A stretch of 64,000 nt of DNA from the NCBI GenBank assembly GCA_022818135.1, contig JAFMSR010000008.1, forward strand, positions 28,762,302 to 28,826,301, read 5' to 3'. A program made the translations under genes and the position numbers. The notes under the pieces were generated by a model. It was not told the origin of the DNA, made no database searches, and worked only from the letters and a program-made list of their open reading frames with translations. The stretch comes from Saxidomus purpurata (taxonomy: Eukaryota > Mollusca > Bivalvia > Venerida > Veneridae). The number at the start of each line of letters is the position of its first letter. Within the stretch, counting starts at the first letter, position 1. This document shows positions 12,507 through 25,050 of the stretch, one piece after another.

Positions 12507-13513
12507 ATACCCCCGAAACAAAGTTTAGGGGGGTATATAGGAGTCACCCGGTGGTCGGGCGGTCGGTTGGGCGGTCTGTTGCATTTTCCTTGTCCGGAGC
12601 ATAACTTGGAAACTAATAGTTGGAATTCAATACAACTTCATACAATGGTCAAGCACAATCAGAGGAAGTGCACTGCAAAAGAACAATAACTCTATCTTGA
12701 CTCATTTAAGAGTTATTGCCCTTTGTTACTTTTACTTGTCCGGAGCATAATTCGAGAACTATTGGTTGGAATTCAAAACAATTTCATACAATGATCAAGC
12801 ACATTAAGAGGAAGTCTAGTGTACAAGAACCATAACTCTATCTTGACAAATTACAGAGTTATTGCCCTTTGTTACTTTTCCTTGTCCGGAGCATAACTTG
12901 AAAACTACAGGTTGGAATTCAATACAACCTCATACAATGGTCAAGTACATTTAGAGGAAGTGCAGTGCATAGGAACCATAACTCTACCTTGACTCATTAC
13001 AGATATTGCCCTTTGTTACTTTTCCTTGTCCAGAGCATGATTGAAAATACTGGTTGGAATTCATACACTTCTACATGGTAGCACAATGAGAGGAGTGGTG
13101 CGGAACCTAACTCCTCTTGTCTAATTGTTATTGCCCTTTGTTACTTTTCCTTGTCCAGAGCATGATTTGAAAACTACCAGTTGGAATTCAATACAACTTC
13201 ATACAATGGTCAAGCACAATGAGAGGAAGTGCAGTGCAAAAGAACAATAACTCTATCTTGACTCATTTCAGAGTTATTGCCCTTTGTTACTTTTACTTGT
13301 CCGGAGCATAATTCGAGAACTATTGGTTGGAATTCACTACAACTTCATACAATGGTCAAGCACATTAAGAGGAAGTCTAGTGCACAAGAACCATAACTCT
13401 ATCTTGACAAATTACAGAGTTATTGCCAAGAACAATATCTCTTTTTAGTTTGTTTGCAAGGTATTCTGTTACTACAAACTTCCTCAGTTTATAAAGCAGT
13501 CTTTCGGGGGTAT
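12507..13513 (+). mobile_element. Non-autonomous DNA element with perfect 12 bp terminal inverted repeats
   Basis: Left end ATACCCCCGAAA (12507-12518) is the exact reverse complement of the right end TTTCGGGGGTAT (13502-13513). The head also pairs with the nearby GGGGGGTATA, then comes a GGTCGG-rich stretch, then six 146 bp units marked CTTGTCCGGAGC (ending at 12600, 12746, 12892, 13036, 13161, 13306; one is shortened). No coding capacity. TA flanks both ends, compatible with a TA target. A second copy is at 28751-29890. Confidence 0.8.
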
Positions 13514-13559
13514 TAATCACATTTAGTGATAGCTCTAGTATACTCAGAAAATACATTGA

Positions 13560-14230
13560 ATATGGGTAAAATCCACTTACTGCCTTAACCCTTTGAGATA
13601 TTGCTTTGAAACTTTGAATGCTTGTTTACATCATTACCCCCATCTGTAGGCAAGAGAAGGTAAAAATAAAGGCCCCTTTATTGACTTAGAATCTTGGTTA
13701 AGTTTTTCTTACCAGTCCACTTTGTAGCTCACCTGGTAACATTTTCAGCCCAAATATCCTGGAAATATGTCAGAAAGGTTGTTTCGATGATTTCTAGCCC
13801 AAGTTCGAATATGGGTCATCTGGGGTCAAAAACTAGGTCACAGAGCCCAAATATGGAAAAACCTTGTTAACACTCTAGATGTTACATTTTCAGCCCAGAT
13901 ATCCTTGAAATTTGTCAGAAAGATTGTTTCGATGATTTCTAGCTCAAGTTCGAATATGGGTCCTCTGGGTCAAAAACTAGGTCACACAGCCCAAATATGG
14001 AAAAACCTTGTTAGTTCTCCCAAAAAAATTCCCACCCCAAACACTGACAATTAAGGCGAAAAGGTTGTTTTGTGATTTCTAGCTCAAGTTCGAATATGGG
14101 TCATCTGGGGTCAAAACAGGTCACAGAGCCCAAATATGGAAAAACCTTGTTAACCTCTAGAGGTAACATTTGCCCAAATATCCTGGATTTGTCAGAAAGG
14201 TTGTTCATGATCACACTTTACTAGCCTTTT
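13560..14230 (+). repeat. AGCTCGA-family fragment plus 147 bp array of a CTCACCTGG family
   Basis: 13560-13730 continues the monomer type interrupted at 12507. 13733-14215 is an array of about three units containing GTTTCGATGATTTCTAGC, CAAGTTCGAATATGGGTC and CAAATATGGAAAAACCTTGT. The last unit is ragged with many small losses. Confidence 0.7.
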
Positions 14231-14392
14231 ACTAAACTGTTTGAGATATTAATTTGAAAGTTGGAATACTTGCTTACCATCATGATCCCCAAACTTGGGC
14301 TGGAGAAGGTAATTCTGTCAAGCATTTTATTTGAATTATGTCCCTTTGCCTTTCCCCATATCGGCCTGCCTTCGATTGACTAATTTTGTATT

Positions 14393-14441
14393 CTGCAATT
14401 TGATTGGTAACAGGAACCAAAATCGACCAATCAAATTGCAG
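14393..14441. other. 16 bp inverted repeat with paired ATTGG/CCAAT boxes
   Basis: CTGCAATTTGATTGGT (14393-14408) pairs exactly with ACCAATCAAATTGCAG (14426-14441) across a 17-base loop; another GATTGAC lies upstream. It could be the end of an inverted-repeat element or only a fold. Confidence 0.85.
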
Positions 14442-14799
14442 TTTACAAATTGGTGTCGGAGCGTTTAATCCCCCCAAAAATTCCCCGGCAACAGGTCTCG
14501 CACGTATATATCAGGATTACGGCGTTGGCACAAAATAAAATATTTCTCCAACACTGTAAACCGCTAGATTGATCGCTCTATTGGGCTTTTCACTCGTGGC
14601 GCAGTTCCTACATACGGTTTTGACACAGATTCGTTCCATTTGCAGTTCGATTGCGGAAAATCATTTCAAAATATTTAGAATCGAACTATATGTTGTTGTG
14701 GAGTATTCATTTAGCTGCAAGTAGCGTGGTTGTTTACTGAAATCGAGCAGGGATTTTTTTTAGTTTATGGTAGAAAAAGTGTTTGATGGTTAATTTTGA

Positions 14800-15107
14800 G
14801 ATTATGTCATACTATTTACAGTGTAGAGTATGTTACTTTACAGTTTAGAGTATAGATCTTTACAGTTTAGAGTATTGTACTTTAGTGTTTTATACTTTAC
14901 AGTTCCATTCTTTACAGCTTAGAGTATAGTGCAAGCTATATAGTTAAAAAAGTATCATAATTTACAGTTTAGAGTGTGGAACTTTACAGTTCAGAGTATA
15001 GTTCTTCACAGTTTAGAGTATTGTACCTTAAGAGTCTTATACTTTAAAGTTTAGAGTTTCATACTTTAAAGTTTAGAGTATAGTACTTTACAGTTACGAT
15101 TATGTCT
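14800..15107 (+). repeat. Minisatellite of TTTACAGTTTAGAGTA motif, right part
   Basis: Same units as at 11636-12097 in the same orientation (CTTTACAGTTTAGAGTAT, TTTCATACTTTAAAG). The 2.7 kb between is filled by nested elements, as if they split one array. Confidence 0.9.
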
Positions 15108-15660
15108 AGTACATTTATTATCAACTAGATGTCTGACCTCAAAGTTGCTATCAAATTTTATGCCTACAAGACTCATTTTGTTCTAAATAAATATATGTAG
15201 GGCTTCTTCTTTTGGTAAGACTTTCTGGGATGATGCCACTTTCCATGAATGAAGCCTGGGGTCATAGTACATCTTTCCTTGTTTGTGTCTGGACAGAGCT
15301 GAATAATTGCAGTTTTAAAGCTACATTGTACCTTCTGCAGGAAGTAGATGATCTTGCTAAAAACATTCCCCTAACCCTTTGGCACGAAACTATCATGAAA
15401 CCAATAACATATTGTAAGAAACATGCCGCTCTTATGTGTCATTTATACAGGAAACACTGCTGTATGTGCCAGAGCAATTTTCTCTGGAATTGATTAGAAA
15501 GGATAGTCTTCCATTATTTAAAATGCAATTAGTTAATGAGAAGAAGTCATTTGCTCTTAAATGGAAGTAGAAGCACCCCAGTCTTCTTACATTACTACTA
15601 TTTAGCCACAAGAACAAATTACTGGTAATACCATGGTTCTGGTAACTAACTCTCCCCTTT

Positions 15661-16450
15661 ATTTTTAGCTCACCCGAGCATGAGGTGCCCAGATGTGAGC
15701 TGTTGTGGTCACCCAGTGTCTTGCATCTGTTAGTTGACATTTGTTGTCTGTCCACATTTACCTTGTGAACACACTAGTCTTCATGAAACTATAAATGGTC
15801 ATAATGTATGTCTGCGTGAAATCTTGGATTAGTTCGAAACTGCATCATGTTGGTCAAAATCTAAGTCACCTGTTGAAGTAATAGATAAACCTTGTTAACA
15901 CTCTTGAGGCCACATTTGACCCCAAATCATTCTGAAAGTTGGTCAGAATGTTTGTCTCGACAATTTCTAGGCCAAATTCGAAATTAGGTCATTTAGGGTT
16001 AAAAACTAGGTCACAAGGTCAAATCATAGAAAAACCTTTTGAACACTCTGGAAGCCACTTTTTGCACCCAATCATCATGAAAATTTGTCAGAATGTTTGT
16101 CTTGATAAATTCTAGGTCAAGTTCAAAACTGGATCACATGGGGTCAAAGGCTAGGTCAACCAGTCAAATCATAGAAAAACCTGTGAGCAGTCTAGAAGTC
16201 ACATTTTGTACTCAATAGACATGAAAATTGGTGAGGATGATTATCTTGATGAACTCTAGGTCAGGTTCAGAACAAGGTCACATAGGGTCAAAAACTTGAA
16301 CACCAGGTCAAATCATACAAAAACCCTGCCAACACTTGGTACTCAGGTGAGCGATACAGGGCCATGATGAAAATTTGTCAGAATGTTTGTTTTGATAAAT
16401 TCTAGGTCAAGTTCGAAACTGGGTCACATTGGCCTACGCAAATTTTTAAT
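15661..16450 (+). mobile_element. AGCTCACC-family tandem-monomer element with tail GGTGAGCGATACAGGGCC
   Basis: Head TTAGCTCACCCGAGCATGAG with a pairing GTGAGC shortly after; units of about 140 bp carrying GTCAGAATGTTTGTCTTGAT, AATTCTAGGTCAAG and AAATCATAGAAAAACCT; tail CTCAGGTGAGCGATACAGGG at 16335-16354. Head AGCTCACC and tail GGTGAGC are inverted. A fragment of another unit follows. Confidence 0.75.
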
Positions 16451-16606
16451 TCATCAATAATCACACCATAATTTTTTGTTTGGCCTTACTGACATAAAAG
16501 AGCTGGGTACGGGTTATTATTGAATCTGGCCCTATAAAATAGCTAAAAATCATAGTTATGCTTTTTCATAAAGACAGTACTATGATGTAAATAATTCCAT
16601 GCGACT

Positions 16607-17515
16607 TTTGTTAGCTCGGTCTGTTGGTTTTATGGTTTTCGGATGATAACTCATGAACAACTTGACCGATTTAAATAATATTTGGTAACAGGTGCAACAC
16701 ATATAAAAAATACAGGTCAAGTTCGACTTTGGGGTCAGTAGGTCAAAGGTCAAGGTCACAGTGACCCTGAACAGTAAAACAGTTTCTGGATGATAACTCA
16801 TGAACGACTGGACCAATTTAAATAATTTTTGGTACACAGCTGTAACATCATGAAATACAGGTCAAGTTTGACTTTGGGGTCAGTAGGCCAAAGGTCAAGG
16901 TCACAGTGACCTTGAACAGTAAAACGGTTTCCGGATGATAACTCATGAAGGACTTGACCGATTTAAATGATTTTTGGTACACAGGTGCATCATCAGAAAA
17001 TACGGGTCAAGTTCGACTTTGGGGTCAGTAGGTACGCAAGGTCAAGGTCAACAGTGACCCTGAACAGTAAACGTTTTCATGAAAGACTAAGTCTGAAGAC
17101 TTGACTGATTTAAATAATTTTTGATGCACAGGTGTTACATCATGAAATAGAGGTCAAGTTTGATTTTGAGTTCTGTTAGGTCTCAAAGGTCACAGTGAGA
17201 CGTTTCGGAATATGTAAAAACGACTTACTTCCGACTTATGACCAACGTTTAATTCGCTGTAACATCATGAAATACAGGTCAAGTTTGACTTTGGGTTCAG
17301 TAGGCCAAAGGTCAAGGTCACAGTGATCCTGAACAGTAAAACTGTTTCCGGATGATAACTCATGAAAGGCTTGACCTATTGAAATAATTTTTGGTACACA
17401 AGTGTAACATCATGAAATACAGGTCAGGTTTGACTTTGAGGTCTGTAGGTCAAGGTCACATGACTCAGAACAGTTAAACGGTTTCCAGATGATAACTTAA
17501 GAACGCTTGGGGCTA
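16607..17515 (+). repeat. Tandem array, about 147 bp units, with ERE-like palindromes
   Basis: Units marked GATGATAACTCATGAA (16644, 16791, 16937, and again after degraded stretches near 17354) containing TTTGGGGTCAGTAGGTCAAA and CAAGGTCACAGTGACC. The unit at 16861-16920 holds a perfect AGGTCACAGTGACCT. The array at 2.5 kb is a related family. Units near 17080-17250 are badly degraded. Confidence 0.85.
16898..16912. promoter_or_regulatory. Perfect consensus estrogen response element sequence inside a repeat
   Basis: AGGTCACAGTGACCT, a perfect 15 bp palindrome identical to the classical vitellogenin-type ERE, overlapped by TCAAGGTCA (16895-16903), the monomeric ERR/SF-1 type site. Core GGTCACAGTGACC also occurs at 2696, 3491 and 16754. 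Whether any receptor binds is unknown. Confidence 0.6.
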
Positions 17516-20120
17516 GGATCATGAAATTTGATAGGGAGGTTAGTGATATTAACATGTTTGAAATAAACCTATTAAATTTAATAATAATCCATACTTTCCA
17601 ACATTACATATTTTGTGTGCTATTAAAACGATACATTTACACAACTTATTGTTTAATAACTGAAATGTATGTCCTTGTGGCCATTCCTTTCTTATGGTTG
17701 CCATACTTCTGTGACAAAGCTGTATTGTGGGGGTATAATTCGTCACTCTTGTGACAGTTCTAGTTTTTTTCTTGGCGTTACTGACATCACTAAAAATTTC
17801 TTCATTTTATGGCTGTTTTACAATTTACCAGCAATTTATCTTGGGATGTGATACCAGTCCTAGTCTTTTGGCACAAAATATGCAGGTTCTGGGAGAATTT
17901 ATAGCGGGGAAGTCTTCATGAAAGACCAAAAAGCTCTTCCAAAATAGAATAAAAACAAGGTCTACTGTGTTTTCTAATATAATTCTATGTGTGAATCACT
18001 CTAATTTCAAAGAATTGTCAACGAAATGAAAAAGCAGCTAAAAAAGTCATGGAAGCATGGTAACCGTTGTGATGTAAACAAATGTTTCTTTTGAATCAAA
18101 TTCTGTTCACTCAATCAAGTGTTTCTTATGGTTTATGGTATAAGCTAACTTCTCAGTGTCATAATTATGTAAAAGACATAGAAAACCCCCGTATCCCACA
18201 GACACTTGGGTTAAGTTGTGCGATTCTTGCCCAATGGTGTCTCTCTTGTATTTTTTCCCATTATACACACTGAACCGGTTTAGTCACTCAACGTACATAT
18301 TTAAAATATATATGATTTTTCACTCTATAAACCACCTTCTTGAAATGCACATAAAATTTGTATTCTTATAGGCTTTAGCATCTACCAAACTGAGTCATTA
18401 GTCTCAGTGCTATGGCCTTGATAAGATCCACTATGAATACATTTGTAGATCTGGCTGATCTCCTGGCATATGCATCTTGCATACATTGTACAACCCAATA
18501 AATTAAACAATAAAATTGTCATTAGCCCAAGGTCTCATCAGCTAAAACTCTTGTCTGCATTAAGTTTTGAACTTCATCCAATTCCTGATATAATTTCAAA
18601 GTGCCAGAATGAGCTATTGAGGTTGACTATAAGTCCATCCACAACTAAGTCCATCCACAATTCTCATCAAACCACATCTCTTGGCCAATGCTGATGAACC
18701 TTAATGGCCGGGTTTGTTCGTTAAATGCATAAAAGCTTCACCAAAGATGTTCAGTGGAATTTCATTCCATGCAGAATTCCTGATTCCATGGCAGCATGAA
18801 GGAAAAACTTGAAAATTGTTTTCTTGTTATGCATTCAGTGAGTTTGGAGGAGCAATGGTTGGGATATGAATCACCTTCAGTGATAGCTCCAGTTTCGGTA
18901 AAAATGTGCTCTAAAAGTTCTTCTGTGATTGAGTTTTCAGACTTCGATTAACAATGACGTGGTAATGGGTGATAGAACATCATTCACATCCAGATGTCTC
19001 GGAATTTGATTGATTTTTGACAGAAGCTGATTGCCTCCATAAACTTCATTTGTCCATATACAGTATACAACAAAAGGATATTGCTGAAAAATTTGATTAT
19101 TTCATTTACATTATGATTAAGCTGTGTCTATGGAATTGGTGTGTGGTGTAGAGGCAACTTGTGCTCATTCATTGTAAATAGGCTGACAATTATTGCAATG
19201 AAAATGGACTTTATTTTGGAATAAAAACTTGATTGTATTTTGTGGGTTGTTTTATCGTTGGTACTACAAATGGTCTAGTGCTTGAGTGATTTGGGAACTT
19301 TTCCATCAGTTTTTATGGCGTTGGTCTCTAGGGAGCCATTTTATGTATATTGGAAAGGCGTTTTTGTAGACATAAATAGCTAATTGAAATGTGATTTTAG
19401 TATGATTCTACTGTGACCTGTGATGTAGCTACTATTGCAATTCACATTTATTCTGACCACAGTTCTTATTCAGCGTGAAGAAATTAGAGGTAAGAATTTG
19501 TACTAAGGTTTCAGTTGACATAATTACACATTATATGTCACAATATGGTTTAAAATGTTCAAAAAGTTGTAGCATATCAAATTGCTCAGAAAGGTGTGTG
19601 ACATCATTCTAATAAAAAAAAGTGTATTGAATGGCTTTTAGGATGTTGTCACATTACTTTTTAAAAACATTAACAATGAGGATGTTTAGAATGTGTCTAT
19701 TAGGCACACTGCAAATTGGATTTTTCTAGAGCCTTTTGGCAGGGTGTTGCATCCTGCACTTTTTTCTTCCCTATTAGAATTTTGACTTAAATTGTTCCTA
19801 AATTGAGTGACTAGGGCACTTGGTTAGAGATTTTGATGTGATGCTTTTAATCAATCAGAAGAGTTAATGTAATATATAAAAACGTTTGTCTTTCTCTGTT
19901 AGTGGATGAAGGACGGAGGCGTGAATCCAGTCAAAGGTAGTTTTGTATTTCTGACTGTCATAAGTTTTGTTAGTCTCAGTATTATTTTCTTGCCGACATG
20001 TAAATTTTGAAATAAATAACCATTATGTCACTTGTCATAAAATGTATGTGCAAAATACACACTATAGAAAATATGACTAATTTTAAAGACAAACTGCGGA
20101 CAAGTAGAAAAACAAATATT
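17516..20120. other. No gene recognised
   Basis: AT-rich non-coding DNA with unconvincing short open frames. A fragment AGTGATAGCTCCAG near 18880 resembles the sequence next to the tail of the 12.5 kb element. See 19903 for a speculative exon. Confidence 0.6.
19903..19936 (+). other. Possible short upstream (5' UTR) exon, speculative
   Basis: A pyrimidine-rich tract ending CTCTGTTAG is followed by 34 bases with a higher GC content than the surroundings and then a donor-like GTAGTT. It could be a non-coding exon of the ATP8A transcript: joined to 25032 it contains an ATG whose frame soon stops before MEKD. No similarity supports it; RNA reads would decide. Confidence 0.15.
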
Positions 20121-20124
20121 TATA

Positions 20125-20225
20125 CCTTTCGGGAGTCAAACCTAAACGTCAGGTCACTCACGTAATCATTATAGAGTTATAGACTTAGACTGTGAAGTTA
20201 ACCACTGAGCTATAGATGAATCGAT
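20125..20225 (-). mobile_element. tRNA-derived SINE-like fragment
   Basis: Read on the minus strand it has an A-box-like TAGCTCAGTGGTTAA (20198-20212) and a B box GGTTTGACTCC (20132-20142). The spacing is longer than in most tRNAs and no cloverleaf closes, so it is a SINE-type promoter rather than a functional tRNA. Confidence 0.5.
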
Positions 20226-23200
20226 TGAGAAGAGGTGAATGACCCAATAGTATGCAAAATTCAAGGGTTCAACGCAAAAGAATCATAAGTTATATAAAAT
20301 AAAGAAGGACTTACTACTGTTTTGTGTTGAACCCTAGATTGATGGTCTATAACCTTAAATCTGCAGGTGCCAAATGATTTTTCCTTTGGGACCAGTGTAG
20401 ATCATGATCAGGCCCTGCATATCACCATGATCTGGACAATTTTCTACTCAGTCAGGTGTTATCACTGTTAGTTCATGTTTCAGGGGCTCCAGAAACATAA
20501 TTTACTTTGAAAACATTTAGTTCAGCCTAACCTAGAAAACGAACTTTGTTATTAAAATCGTCCTCTGTGAAGTGTAACTTTCCTTGGCAAGCTTTATGCT
20601 TGCATGTCATGCAGCATGCAATATGTATGATAACATTTAGAGTTAATTGTTCTCCACTATCAGGATACCGCTGGTTCAACAAATAATACTTCTGATAATC
20701 AGGAACAGATCAATAGCCTGTTACAATCTTGGTGACATTATTGTTCATATAAATCATGCTGTTGCAAGGTCCAGCAGAAAAAAACTTGATAATTAGTATG
20801 CCAGTGTCGCTAATGTAGCGTTAGACAGTAACAATTCACAAAGCCACCACTAAAGTCAAAGAATTGACAGGGGATAGTTGGAATGGAGAATCGGAATGCT
20901 GGATTTATGGTGCTTTCATTGCAGTATGATGTCCTTGTCTTCCTTTGGATTTCAATGAGTTTCTCGGAATTCCCTGCTCATGTATTGTGGTTCAATTAAT
21001 CATTGGTGACCTGGGTTCATACAGGACATTGCTGTTGGATCAAATAGGGCTTACGGCCTAATTACAGACCAGATCTATGGAAGATCAATAAGCTTAAATA
21101 CATTTAATGTACACAAATATTTTGTTCTGCCAGAAATTTTTTCTTTTGGATATAATTGCCATATGGTGTTCATAGAGGAGTACAATATCAGCCAATATAG
21201 TATGATTAAGGAGTCCGCAGTAGAAGGAGATAATTACCACAGGGATTTGGATGTACCACAACTTGTTGCTCGTATTTTTTTTTGCCCATCAGTGATTGGA
21301 AGATTTTCTTACCATCGTTGAGAATTTCTTAGAAATATGATGGAGATGATGGACTGTAGGAAAGATGATATATAAACATAATGTGAGATATGAATTTAGT
21401 AATATTGTAATATTAGGTGGCGGTCAGTTATAAAACTAGAAGGCGAATATGTGTGAGATAACACATGATAAAAAGCCTTTTTTTTCTCTCAGTGCAAACA
21501 AGGTTAAAAGCAGTGATATATTTTGATTGTATGTAGACTTGAGATATCAGAGGATTAGTCGTATTCATGACTGTGCATTAAATAGATTGAGTAATATTAG
21601 AATAATTAACATAGGAAATGGAACAATTAACAGCATGTTTTATACAGTATTTTAGCTCAGTACTGCTTTTCCAGTTATTGTACTGAGGGAAGAACACACT
21701 TTATGAAACAGGTAAAAAATAACAAGATTAATTATTGCTGACTGTATACTGTATTGCTTGAAAATGAATTCCTGTTTGCAAAAATTATTCTTAATTAATC
21801 AAAATCTCAGCTTAATTAATTAAAAGCTCAGATTGTGTTATCCAGAATAGGACTATAATTTCAAGTGGCTTATATTAATCACATAGTATAGACTTTCTAA
21901 AATTAAAACAACACATTTGGAGTTTTTTTATTTGGAAAGCGCCCCCAGGGCACGTATCAATGACAGGAAGTGATCGGTTTGATGGATTTTTAAAGTTTTT
22001 ATTTGTGATAGATGAATTATACATGACAGCTGTAACGTCAGGCATTGTGCAGTCACTGCAGTTTACCAGTACTGTACTTTAGTTTCCAAAGGCAGCATTT
22101 AGATGCTGCACTGATGATAGTGATTTATTAATAGATTTTCTGGAAATTTCATCATATAAACATTTGAAGTGGTGAAAAGTTCGGATTTATTTCAAGAGGA
22201 GAAGTTACCAGCGCTTACTTAAAGTTATCATTGTAATATATGTAAAGGTTTTTACTGTATTGATGTGGATTAGTGATTCATGAAAATGTATAGTGTTATA
22301 CTTGGGTATTAGTGCAGTTTTCACTGCCAGTGATTGCCATGCTCACTGTCAGTTGTGGAATTAATATTGCTGTATTTGCCAACAAATGTTTGGTGGTACA
22401 ACATTTTCCTGTCATAGTGCACACTACTCCAGTTTTATTGCTCTGAACTTTATACAATATTGACCTTTTTTTCTTAACATCTGTCTTTGTTATTTAGATG
22501 TTTTACTTTTGCAGATTTGTTTTGCATTTTATAGACAGATTAGAAGTAAACTGTTTAATGATAATTTTTAAATGATAATTGTAGGAAGTAATTAGCCTCA
22601 AGACATAATTATAAATTTCATTAACACTTAGATTGAGATTTCAAGTTCCTGTAGTGAGAATCCCATTTGAATGTAATTAAATATAAGGGTCATCAGAAAT
22701 ACTTAAATTCTTAATCAAATAATAATTTCTGCTAGAGAATTTAGGTCAGTAGGTCAAACAAACGATTGTGCAGATTGGCACTAATTTGTACAGACTATAT
22801 CTCATAAAGGTGTGTTTTACTTTTGGGTCATTTGAGGTGAATGGCCGTCTCTTTCTTATCAAACAATTCTTATTCAAGTATGACCTAGACAGGTGAGAAT
22901 GTTTATGGACTTTATGGGAATTAGATATTAAAGCTTACCTTTACACTAGCACTGGAGTTACGGCCCTTCAGTTGCAAGAATTTGATCAAGCATTTATCTT
23001 AAATGTACAAAATTATGATGATGATTAATCAACTAGTGCCCAGTAATACTGGACCCCTCAAATGTTTTCTTGCTATACAGTCATACAGATCTATATAAAG
23101 TTATTATAAACAATTGGGATTGATAATTGCATGGGATTGATAACATGTGAACTAAATATTTTTGTGTAAATATTACTCATTAGATATCAGTGAACTGAAT

Positions 23201-23600
23201 TTTTCAGTGTTTAAGTAACATTCGTTCATAATAGCCTATGGATATTTACGTATTGAATCTTTGATATAAGTATGCGACTATTTTTGATATTTTTGCATTT
23301 CTTTGTAGTTCAGTACTTTATCACAGTATGTGTTAATATTATGGTATTTGAGTACATGAGATTATGATGTATATTTTATCTTGGATTAAGGAAAAGACCA
23401 TGAATTTCTTGTCTATTGATAATAGCAATTATATTGACAGAGAATCTTTGTCCATAATTTGAAATTATTAATTAAATGATGTCACATTGGCAAATGATTG
23501 TCTTGATGAGAACATTATACTCTGTTATAATTACCGCACTTTTTCTAATGTGACCTCATGATTTTTCTAATCATCTGTCAACTTCATATAGGTCTCAGAT
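20226..23600. other. No gene recognised
   Basis: AT-rich DNA, repeated stop codons in all frames, no coherent tandem structure seen. Confidence 0.6.
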
Positions 23601-23604
23601 ACCA

Positions 23605-23725
23605 TAGTCAGTTACCAACCCTTTTTAAGGGACAAAGTCATGGGATTTATTCCTCTGGGTCCATATAATTTTTGCCCCCCTTCCCCACAAAAACCCGAAG
23701 CATCCACTTCCCCCCCCCCCCCCCG

Positions 23726-23758
<33 letters not shown>

Positions 23759-24492
23759 TGAGCGCCACACCAATGTTAAAGTTTGCGTACCACCCCAAAT
23801 ATTTCCATTGAGATATTGCTTTGAAACTTTGCACACTTGTTCACCATCATGACCCCAACCTGTACACAGGAGGAGGTAACTCTATCAAGCATTTTGACAG
23901 AATTATGCCCCTTTTTCTTCGACATAGAATTTATGTTAAAGTTTGCGTACCACCTCAAATATTTTCAAAGTGCATTGACATATGGCCTTGAAACTTTGCA
24001 TACTTGTTCACCATCATGTCCCCAATCTCTACACAAGAGGAGGTAACTCTATCAAGCATTTTGACAGAATTATGCCCCTTTTTCAACTTAGAATTTATGT
24101 TAAAGTTTGCGTACCTCAGATATTTTCAAAGTGCATTGACATATGGCTTTTAAACTTTGCATACCATCATGTCCCCAATCTCTACACAATAGGAGGTAAC
24201 TCTATCAAGCATTGTGACATAATTATGCCCCCTTTTGGACTTAGAATTTATGTTTAAGTTGGCGCGCCACCCCAAATATTTTCAGTCCATTGAGAAATTG
24301 CTTTGAAACTTTGCACCCGTGTTCACAATCCTGTCTGTAAGCAAGAGAAGATAACTCTGTGAAAATGTTTCTTGATTTGTACTTAGAAGTTCCTAGTTAA
24401 AGTAGTTAAAGTCTTGTGTGCCCTTAACTGTCAAAGTTTTGTTTTATTGGCAAGCACTAAAAAAGTCGAGCGCGCTGTCCTACTGACAGCTT
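23605..24492 (+). mobile_element. Tandem-monomer element, about 160 bp units, with hairpin tail
   Basis: Units carry TTGAAACTTTGCATACTTGT, TCACCATCATG, GGAGGTAACTCTATCAAGCA and ATTATGCCCCTTTTT, starting near 23822, 23989, 24150 and 24304. The tail has AGTCGAGCGCGCTGTCC with GCTGTC/GACAGC pairing (24474-24490) and then TTTGTT, shared with 34745-34779. A poly-C tract (23711-23757) replaces the head. Confidence 0.8.
23711..23757. repeat. Poly-C tract
   Basis: About 47 bases, C with one G, inside the element head region. Open frames of Gly or Pro runs over it are artefacts of the homopolymer. Confidence 0.9.
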
Positions 24493-25031
24493 TGTTTATT
24501 AGCCCTGTGATTTGAAATCTATATCTAAATTGTGCATTTGTATGTTAATACAATATTGCTTCAGGATATGTACTTTTCGTTCTGTAGTATAAATTGATCC
24601 CCGAAACAGATAAAGCAAACAGCATGGATTCTGATCAGAGGGTACTCTGATACCTCTACTGATATAGGTATCAATGTTGGTGGCAATATACACTTCTTTG
24701 AACTTAGACTTGTGATCAATTAATCTGTAATGTAGAAAAGCATGTTCATTATTGATATATTATATTTTTTTACTCATAAAAATCACTATTATTCATTTGT
24801 TGTAGTAAAAAAACACCATAAAGTGTGTTTAATGGCCTCGATATGTATGTGCCCTTAATCAGAGGACCTTTGTTACATGAAAGATCTTTTTCTCGACTTC
24901 ACATTATCTGTAACAGTTCCTTTTTAATTGTGTTTTTTTTTTCATCGATACAGTTACTTTACTTGATTATTGATTAATTCCACATCCTTTGGTTTATTTT
25001 TCACTCATTGGTATGGATATATGTGTTTTAG
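24493..25031. other. Sequence just upstream of exon 1; no promoter signal identified
   Basis: AT-rich. If the TTTTAG at 25031 is an acceptor, this is the end of a 5' intron rather than a promoter. No TATA box or CpG-rich stretch stands out. Confidence 0.4.
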
Positions 25032-25050
25032 GGGAGATAAATCTTGAAAT

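Noticed and set aside
23612..23852. Glycine-rich or proline-rich open frames
   Set aside because: Artefacts of the poly-C tract at 23711-23757.
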